From contig JAUQWQ010000187.1 in NCBI GenBank assembly GCA_030835085.1, forward strand, positions 1-54,418: a stretch of DNA of 54,418 nt. The letters are read 5' to 3'. Each line of letters opens with the position of its first letter. The stretch's first letter is position 1. Shown piece after piece: positions 49,088-54,418 of the stretch. The translations under genes were made by a program, and so were the position numbers. Below the pieces are notes generated by a model, which did not search any database, was not told where the DNA came from, and was given only the letters and a program-made list of their open reading frames with translations. The DNA comes from Ignavibacteria bacterium. Lineage in GTDB: Bacteria; Bacteroidota; Ignavibacteria; Tepidaquicellales; OLB5.

Positions 49088-50592
49088 TGATCACTCCGAG
49101 CCAATTTAAGAAATCATATCAGGAACTGCTTGACTTCATATGCGCAGGTGTTCCGGTATTTGGTGATAACGATCCCGTAAAACAGCGCGAAAGAGTAGCT
49201 GCTTGCAAAACCAATAAGCTCCTTTATGCGCAGACTTACTTTCCGCATTACTGCGAAAATGAATTTGCACCCATGCACGCCGATATGCTTAAGACTGCTT
49301 CAACAACAGGCATAGGCGTTTTGCTTTATGGCTTCCGCGGCTGCGGTAAATCTTCGCTTATCAGTTTGATCGATGTATGCCATGATATTTGTTATAATAC
49401 TTTTCGCTTTATTGGCTTTATCTCAGCATCAGAAGATAATGCATCTGAATACACGCTCCCTATCAAAGCGGAGCTCGAAGCCAATGCCAGGATAATAAAT
49501 GATTTTGGTGCCCTGTTGGAAGGCGCATCTAAAAAACGTGATACTGATTTTGTTACCAAAAATGGCGTGCGCGTACTGGGTCTGGGTCCCAAGATGTCAC
49601 CGAAAGGCAGAAGAAATGTACAGTACCGCTTCGACAAGATCATAGTTGAAGATATTGAAAGCCGTACAACACCAAACAGCCCGCGCGTCATCAAAAAAAT
49701 TATTAACTTCCTGCTGAAAGATGCATACAAGGCAATGAACCCCAACCATTTCAGCTTCTTATTCCTGGGTAACTACTTCAGTAAAAAATCCATACTGCAT
49801 AAACTGCTTACACATAATGAATGCAAACACTGGGTCAAGCGCGGCTATCCTGCGCTGGTTGATGACTCAAAAGGAAATTTAATTTCAGCATGGCCGCAAA
49901 GATTCCCGACCGCCAAGCTGCTGGATGACCTTGAAAAAATGCCGGATACTGAGCGCGTTGAAATGATGCAGAAACCCGAAGATGAAGATTCATATTTTAA
50001 CATGGATTGGTTTAGGCGCATCGATCCCCGTGATGTACCCGCGGGTGTAAAGACTGTTACCTATTGCGATCCCGCAGTAGGCGAAACCAAAAAACAATGC
50101 TTTCAGGCTCTTGTTGCTGTTTCGCTTCATGAAGTGAAGGATGAAAATAATGTCAGAACTGACTACAAGTATTATGTTCAGTTTTCATCGCTCCGCCGTG
50201 AGCCAAAGTCCGCAATGGTCAAACGTCACTTTGAAATTTCATCAGATTACGATTCAACCCATGATTGTGTTGAAGCATTTGGTTATCAGGAAACATTGAA
50301 AGATGATTACCAGCAGGAAGAAGTACGGCAGGGCAGGCGTCTTAATTTGCATATGGATAGGAATTCCCGCAGTAAAGAAACAAGGATTGAAAGCCTGCAG
50401 TCACCAATACTCCGCGGCAAGATCGTATTTGTGGAGCATGTTGGCTTAAATGCTTTGCTGGAGCAGTTCAACGATTACCCCGACGGGTTTGTAGATGGTC
50501 CGGATGCCATCGCATGCGCTATTGATTTTATCAATGCTAAGATTTTAAAAATTACCAAGAAAATTGGTTCAAGGATATTAGGTGGTTCATGA
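49087..50592 (+). CDS. Terminase large subunit
   Basis: A 501-residue protein. ATPase half: Walker A YGFRGCGKSSL, Walker B-like KIIVEDIESR; nuclease half: TYCDPAVGETKK (first Asp), and an Asp/Glu set toward DGPDAIACAIDF. Cuts and translocates phage DNA into heads; Mu-type terminases package by headful from the ends. It overlaps the portal gene by 4 bases. Confidence 0.88.
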   Translation: MITPSQFKKSYQELLDFICAGVPVFGDNDPVKQRERVAACKTNKLLYAQTYFPHYCENEFAPMHADMLKTASTTGIGVLLYGFRGCGKSSLISLIDVCHDICYNTFRFIGFISASEDNASEYTLPIKAELEANARIINDFGALLEGASKKRDTDFVTKNGVRVLGLGPKMSPKGRRNVQYRFDKIIVEDIESRTTPNSPRVIKKIINFLLKDAYKAMNPNHFSFLFLGNYFSKKSILHKLLTHNECKHWVKRGYPALVDDSKGNLISAWPQRFPTAKLLDDLEKMPDTERVEMMQKPEDEDSYFNMDWFRRIDPRDVPAGVKTVTYCDPAVGETKKQCFQALVAVSLHEVKDENNVRTDYKYYVQFSSLRREPKSAMVKRHFEISSDYDSTHDCVEAFGYQETLKDDYQQEEVRQGRRLNLHMDRNSRSKETRIESLQSPILRGKIVFVEHVGLNALLEQFNDYPDGFVDGPDAIACAIDFINAKILKITKKIGSRILGGS

Positions 50593-52034
50593 ATACAACC
50601 GTTAAAAAAGTAACCGCGGGTAAAGATAACATACACATCCACATTCATATGGATGAGGTACCGCAGTTTGCTAAAAATAAGAAGTTCCATGTTAAGCCGG
50701 GTAAGGTCACATCAAAATATGAATCATCTGTATTTGTTCCTGGTGTGAATTTCAATCAATCCGCCGCAGCTGCTGCTGCAGGCGATAGTAAATCCCGCAT
50801 ATCAAAAGCTTCATCACAGAAAGAGCAGAGCCAGTTTGAACAGTCAATTACTCCGCCCGTTGATCCTAAAACGCTGGTTGAAATGCGCGGATGGAATGCC
50901 TTTCATGATAGATCTATCAGGCTTAAAACAATTGCCACTGTTTACCAGGGCTACGATATACGGCCAAACGATGAAAAGGATAATGATACATATCAGGATC
51001 TTCCCAACTACCAAAAGCTTAAAGCTTTTCTGGATTCACCAAACCAGGCAGGCGAAGATTTCATTGATATACTTTATGGCTTCGGTGATGACTACTACAC
51101 AAACCGCTATGCTTACCTGGAGTGCGTCAGTAATTCCAAAGGTGAGCTTGCCGAAATATACAATCTCCGCGCTCCATCAGTCCGGGTGAAAAAAGAACGC
51201 GGCAATATTTTCTTCATTCAGAAGGATGGCTCAGCTGAGCAGAAATTTGCATTATATAATTTCAACCGCGCGAAGCGTCACAAAGAACTGAATGAAGTTC
51301 TGTGGCTTAGGGATTATTATTCCTTATCCCGCTATTATGCCGTACCTGATTATTACGGTGCTGTTGCAGATATTACTCTTGACCGCTCCAGCGTTGAATA
51401 TAACATCAGCCGCTTTAAAAATGGTTTGATGGTTGATTTTATTATTGTTGTTGAAGGCGGCGAAGTCGATTCAAAAGTACTTGAAGATATTAACAGCTTC
51501 CTTTCTAAAAATTATAAAGGCGTGCTGAATGCAGGCAAAGCTTTATACCTGAATTCAGATGATCCGAATGTGAAGATCCGCATTGAAAAGGTATCAGCTG
51601 AGATCAAAGATGCAAGCTTCCTCAAACAGCGTGAATTCTCACGCGAGGTTGTGATGGTGGCACACGGTATGAATGCAAAAATATGGGGTCTTGCCACAGC
51701 CGGGCAGCTTGGCTCAGGTGAAGGTGATATGATGTTCCGCTTATTCGAGGAAATGATCGGCAAGCCTGACCGTCAGAAATTCGAGCGCAAAATTAACAAG
51801 CTGATTAAGTATGGTTTACTCATTGATGACCTGCACCTTGAATTACGCTCCATGACTATCGAAGCATTCAAAGACCTGGTTGCCGGGCTTGCATTAGCGC
51901 CATACATTACAGATGATGAAAAGCGCATTGCTACAGGTTATGCGCCTCTTGGTGAAGAAGCAGCACGGCCAACCGAACAGCTGGCAAAAGTGCACCGCGA
52001 ATTATTGAATATTAAGAAACAATTAACTGCATAA
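50589..52034 (+). CDS. Portal protein (DUF935, Mu gp29-like)
   Basis: A 481-residue protein. An N-terminal extension with a beta segment, an Ala-rich linker (AAAAAAGDSKSR) and then the DUF935 core: WNAFHDRSIRLKTIATVYQG, DEDPTQAGEDFI-type region QAGEDFIDILYGFGDDYYTN, and FVEEMIGKPDR-type helix FEEMIGKPDRQKFERKINKL. Forms the dodecameric portal ring through which DNA enters. The N-terminal 90 residues (beginning DNIHIHIHMDEVPQFAK) are longer than in Mu. Confidence 0.82.
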   Translation: MNTTVKKVTAGKDNIHIHIHMDEVPQFAKNKKFHVKPGKVTSKYESSVFVPGVNFNQSAAAAAAGDSKSRISKASSQKEQSQFEQSITPPVDPKTLVEMRGWNAFHDRSIRLKTIATVYQGYDIRPNDEKDNDTYQDLPNYQKLKAFLDSPNQAGEDFIDILYGFGDDYYTNRYAYLECVSNSKGELAEIYNLRAPSVRVKKERGNIFFIQKDGSAEQKFALYNFNRAKRHKELNEVLWLRDYYSLSRYYAVPDYYGAVADITLDRSSVEYNISRFKNGLMVDFIIVVEGGEVDSKVLEDINSFLSKNYKGVLNAGKALYLNSDDPNVKIRIEKVSAEIKDASFLKQREFSREVVMVAHGMNAKIWGLATAGQLGSGEGDMMFRLFEEMIGKPDRQKFERKINKLIKYGLLIDDLHLELRSMTIEAFKDLVAGLALAPYITDDEKRIATGYAPLGEEAARPTEQLAKVHRELLNIKKQLTA

Positions 52035-52963
52035 TGAATACTTATCAGACACATTTGGACGAGTTAAGAATAAAGCAAATGATAGCTGATGTTGAAAATA
52101 TGCAGTTGATTGTTTTACTGAAAGATGATAAGGCTTACAACAAGCTTCTCAACAAGCTGCGCGATGCGATCGCCACCGCATATGATGAAGTGACCCGTGC
52201 TGCACTCAAAGAGTGCGTTGAATATCTGGTGAATAAAGGCAGCGCATCTTTCCTGCCCGGCGATGCAACCGCAATTGATGAAATACTGCAGAAGAAACTA
52301 GGCAAGGATTTTGAATCTGTTGTAACCGATGATATAAATAAGCTCACTCAGGATATTTTAAAGCTTGGAAAGGTCGAAGTTTTAAAGCCCATCGGCATGA
52401 AATTATCCTTTGATGTGAAAGATGTTGAAGCATCTAAAATACTTGCTGAGCAAAATCTGTTCTGGGTTGGCGGCCATTACAATGAAAACCTGAAGAAAAA
52501 ATTTGATGAGCTTACAGCCGGTTATTTTGATAGCGATAAAACCATCGAGCAGATTGCTGATGATTTTGAAAAGAACTTCGGCAAATTAACAGAGCAGGGC
52601 CAGCAGTATTTTTACGATCTTGCTGAGCATCAAACCAACACAGTCCGTGAGCTTGGCAAGGTAAACGGATTCGAGCAGGCAGGCGTGCGGTATTATGAAA
52701 TACGCGCCATTATTGATGATCGCACCAGTGAGATTTGCCAGCGCATGAACGGGACCATCTTCCCTGTTGAGCGCGCAGTCGAATATCGTGATAATATTCT
52801 CAGCCTCAAAGATCCCGAAGCCATTAAAGAAGCTTCGCCCTGGTTATCTCCGGAGGAAGTAAATGTACTGCCATCTGATGATGGCGAGCTTCCGCCCGGT
52901 CTATCATTGCCGCCGTATCATTTCCGCTGCCGCACAATATGCGTCGCCTACTTTGAACAATAA
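52034..52963 (+). CDS. Mu F-like minor head/morphogenesis protein
   Basis: A 309-residue protein. The C-terminal part YEIRAIIDDRTSEICQRMNG, followed by PPGLSLPPYHFRCRTICVAY, is the Phage_Mu_F signature (SPP1 gp7-like). The N-terminal 200 residues are helical. It overlaps the portal stop by one base (TAATG). It closes the rightward arm; in Mu the protease and capsid would follow here but they lie on the other arm. Confidence 0.87.
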   Translation: MNTYQTHLDELRIKQMIADVENMQLIVLLKDDKAYNKLLNKLRDAIATAYDEVTRAALKECVEYLVNKGSASFLPGDATAIDEILQKKLGKDFESVVTDDINKLTQDILKLGKVEVLKPIGMKLSFDVKDVEASKILAEQNLFWVGGHYNENLKKKFDELTAGYFDSDKTIEQIADDFEKNFGKLTEQGQQYFYDLAEHQTNTVRELGKVNGFEQAGVRYYEIRAIIDDRTSEICQRMNGTIFPVERAVEYRDNILSLKDPEAIKEASPWLSPEEVNVLPSDDGELPPGLSLPPYHFRCRTICVAYFEQ

Positions 52964-52978
52964 ATTTATTTTGTTTAT

Positions 52979-53095
52979 ATGAAAGAAATACTGCGTTTAT
53001 GTAAATCGATTTACAACTTAGGAGGTATGCCGCTAGCGGCGTTGTTGATACCATTTATTGTTTTTTTCTTATTCAAGAAACTTGAAGAAATATGA
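52979..53095 (+). CDS. 38-residue membrane peptide at the right end
   Basis: MKEILRLCKSIYNLGGMPLA followed by a hydrophobic stretch ALLIPFIVFFLFKK. It starts 15 bases after the F-like gene and ends 2 bases before the right subterminal repeat. No clear ribosome site (the AGGAGG inside the frame could instead serve the internal ATG at 53027). Confidence 0.35.
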   Translation: MKEILRLCKSIYNLGGMPLAALLIPFIVFFLFKKLEEI

Positions 53096-53096
53096 A

Positions 53097-53177
53097 AAGC
53101 TTACCCCGTTTTGGATATAGTGCCTGCGGCGCAAAAAGCAAAAATTTGTTCGGTGCAAAAATTTGTGGCGGTGGTAT
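53097..53177. repeat. Prophage right end with transposase-binding repeats
   Basis: AAGCTTACCCCGTT (53097-53110), a GC-rich CGGCGCAAAAAG segment, GCAAAAATTTGTT (53138-53150) and the terminal 25-bp repeat (53153-53177) with GTGCAAAAATTTGTG. The whole is an inverted and shortened version of the left end. Confidence 0.85.
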
Positions 53178-53280
53178 AATAAAAGCCGTCAAAAGTCAAA
53201 CGTAAAAAGGTAAAAAGTAAAATACACTTATTCTAAAATTGTTAATAATGCTTAAAAATATAAATAAATGTGCAATTTTA

Positions 53281-53900
53281 GAGGGGGGCGGTAAAATTCT
53301 GCACCTGCCCGCGCAGCAACTTATTCGGGGAATAAAGATAGCAACACTTAGTCCACAAATATTTGTTGCATTTTTGGTTATTATATGGGTGGTATTCGGA
53401 GGCTTTAATGCACTATTTGCCTGTAATGATAGTTTTCACTTCGCGGGTGCTTTTAAATGCACCCACTCCGTTCAGATTCAACAACACAGTGATGCTTCGG
53501 CAACATGCTCACTCGTGGGGGTTTTTGCATTCGCAAAAAGCACTTCATTCGCATTCCTGTTGCCTCAGCGCACCATGCCAGCCAAAAGCGCATTAAAACA
53601 GAAAGGCGCAATGGCTCCAGCTGGTTTCGTCAGCCTTGCTTTACCTCAACCGCTTCCGCCATTCCATACCACCCTCAACCTCGTGACAATTTGTCAAAAG
53701 GTCATTGTAAAATACCCTAATATCACACATGCCCATTTTGTTTCAAAAATGCAACATTGCAAAAATTTGTGTCAATCGGCGGTCTTATTTTTGCACACTT
53801 TTGTAAAAAGTGCAAATATTTGTGTCCTTACGTGATTGCTAACTGATTATATATAAATAAGTTGCTGCGCGGGCAGGTGCAGAATTTTACCGCCCCCCTC
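53281..53900. mobile_element. 620-bp element with 45-bp perfect terminal inverted repeats
   Basis: The first 45 bases (53281-53325) are the exact reverse complement of the last 45 (53856-53900), starting GAGGGGGGCGG. TTA flanks both sides (53278-53280 and 53901-53903), a possible 3-bp target duplication. The inside has three overlapping frames of odd composition (53239-53835 and two shorter) but no transposase, so it looks non-autonomous. Host or prophage origin is open; it starts 104 bases outside the prophage end. I have a vague, unverified memory of similar elements in other Bacteroidota genomes. Confidence 0.75.
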
Positions 53901-53955
53901 TTAAGGAATTATACATCCTAAATTAACTTGACAAATCAAGTTTGTTATATTATTT

Positions 53956-53985
53956 TGGAAACTAATAGAACGATAATCGTTTCCA
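53956..53985. promoter_or_regulatory. TetR promoter/operator region
   Basis: TGGAAAC (53956-53962) and GTTTCCA (53979-53985) form an inverted repeat around CGATAATCG-like sequence, just upstream of the TetR gene and just after TTGAC (53928-53932) and a TATATTATT stretch. This fits an operator for autoregulation. Confidence 0.55.
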
Positions 53986-54007
53986 CTGTACGCATAAGTT
54001 AATAGAA

Positions 54008-54418
54008 ATGATAACAGAAGAACTGATAAAACCGCAACTTAACCCCATACCCGAAGATAAACTAAAAGTATTGAACTACGCCCAGGATAGATTCTTCAAA
54101 GAAGGATTCTACAAGATAACAATGGATGAAATATCCAAAGAGCTTGGAATGAGCAAAAGCACATTATACAAATTTTTCCCGTCAAAGCTTGAAATGCTTG
54201 ATGAAGCTATATTTCTGCTTATATCAACTGTAAAAAGCAGGGTACAAAGTTCAATAGCCTCGGAAGAGAACGCTGTCGAAAAATTTGTAATGGTTATTAG
54301 AGTACTAACCGCAACCATAACAAAGTTTTCCGATAAATTCATGAATGACCTCGAGCATCACGCCCCGCAAATATGGGTAAAGGTTGATGAAACCAGGAAA
54401 TCTCTGTTGTATGAAAAT
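54008..54418 (+). CDS. TetR-family regulator, N-terminal part (cut by window end)
   Basis: 137 residues visible from the ATG at 54008. The HTH reads YKITMDEISKELGMSKSTLY, then KFFPSKLEMLDEAI, the classic TetR/AcrR start. The ligand-binding part is cut off. It belongs to the host chromosome beyond the small inverted-repeat element. Confidence 0.88.
   Translation, partial: MITEELIKPQLNPIPEDKLKVLNYAQDRFFKEGFYKITMDEISKELGMSKSTLYKFFPSKLEMLDEAIFLLISTVKSRVQSSIASEENAVEKFVMVIRVLTATITKFSDKFMNDLEHHAPQIWVKVDETRKSLLYEN

Larger units (their letters stand above)
17010..53177. mobile_element. Mu-like transposable prophage, about 36.2 kb
   Basis: The element is bounded by a perfect 25-bp inverted repeat (17010-17034 and 53153-53177). 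It contains a MuA-type DDE transposase (36458-38446), a MuB-type ATPase, an S24 repressor, GemA-like and Mor-like proteins, a Mu-type terminase, DUF935 portal, F-like head protein, protease, capsid, long-tail genes and lysis genes. Size is close to that of Mu (about 37 kb). Genes run outward from a central switch at 34660-34945. The usual 5-bp target duplication could not be found at the repeat borders (left flank ttaag, right flank aataa), so either the exact ends differ slightly or the flanks have mutated. It appears complete and every core gene is open. Confidence 0.93.

Noticed and set aside
53239-53835. 198-residue frame inside the inverted-repeat element as a protein gene
   Set aside because: It begins outside the element, runs through the terminal repeat, and has an odd Ser/His/Phe-rich composition with other frames open as well; kept only as part of the element.

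Overview
The window looks like a chromosome segment from an Ignavibacteria-like member of the Bacteroidota/Chlorobi group. Several host proteins end in a type IX secretion sorting domain with the NYPNPFNP-type start and KKM(I/L)xxK end, and promoters of the -33 TTG / -7 TAnnTTTG class can be seen. It falls into three parts: host DNA (1 to about 17,009), a complete Mu-like transposable prophage (17,010 to 53,177), and host DNA carrying a small inverted-repeat element and the start of a TetR regulator (53,178 to 54,418).

Host left part. Genes 196-3142 form an organoarsenical-type resistance operon: an ArsP-like permease, an ArsF-like lipoprotein, two thioredoxin-fold proteins and a CcdA/ArsG-like membrane protein. 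A GDCCVxC zinc-ribbon protein lies next to it and a thioredoxin-type arsenate reductase nearby. Housekeeping genes follow (homocysteine S-methyltransferase, two tandem purine nucleoside phosphorylase paralogues, DivIVA, YggS), then two large T9SS-exported proteins (an agmatine/peptidyl-arginine deiminase-like enzyme and a BNR-repeat protein), and small genes including VOC and AraC.

Prophage. The ends are a perfect 25-bp inverted repeat containing repeated MuA-type sites. A divergent switch (S24 repressor leftward, Cro/Ner-like protein rightward, two well-formed promoters) sits in the middle. Rightward are early regulators, the MuA-type DDE transposase, the MuB ATPase, small early genes, a diversity-generating retroelement (DGR), a cytosine methyltransferase, GemA-like and Mor-like proteins, then terminase, portal and the F-like head protein. 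Leftward are the protease/scaffold, capsid, connectors, a block of signal-peptide proteins mixed with lysis genes, tail tube, a frameshifted tail chaperone, tape measure and tail tip proteins. The late genes are thus split into two outward-facing arms, unlike Mu.

The DGR is the most striking system. One 73-nt template repeat (44180-44252) lies beside a reverse transcriptase (44363-45316). Three variable-repeat copies sit in three small target genes (40519, 43277, 43682). Of all differences between template and variable repeats, 45 are at template adenines and only one is elsewhere. The targets lie among early/middle genes rather than with tail genes, so their role is open.

Other notable items are a tRNA-like 74-mer between the capsid and connector genes, a 45-nt palindromic repeat inserted in frame in two phage genes, a methyltransferase carrying about seven copies of a short repeat, and a 620-bp element with 45-bp perfect terminal inverted repeats just outside the prophage. 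All calls come from reading the sequence; no database search was possible.
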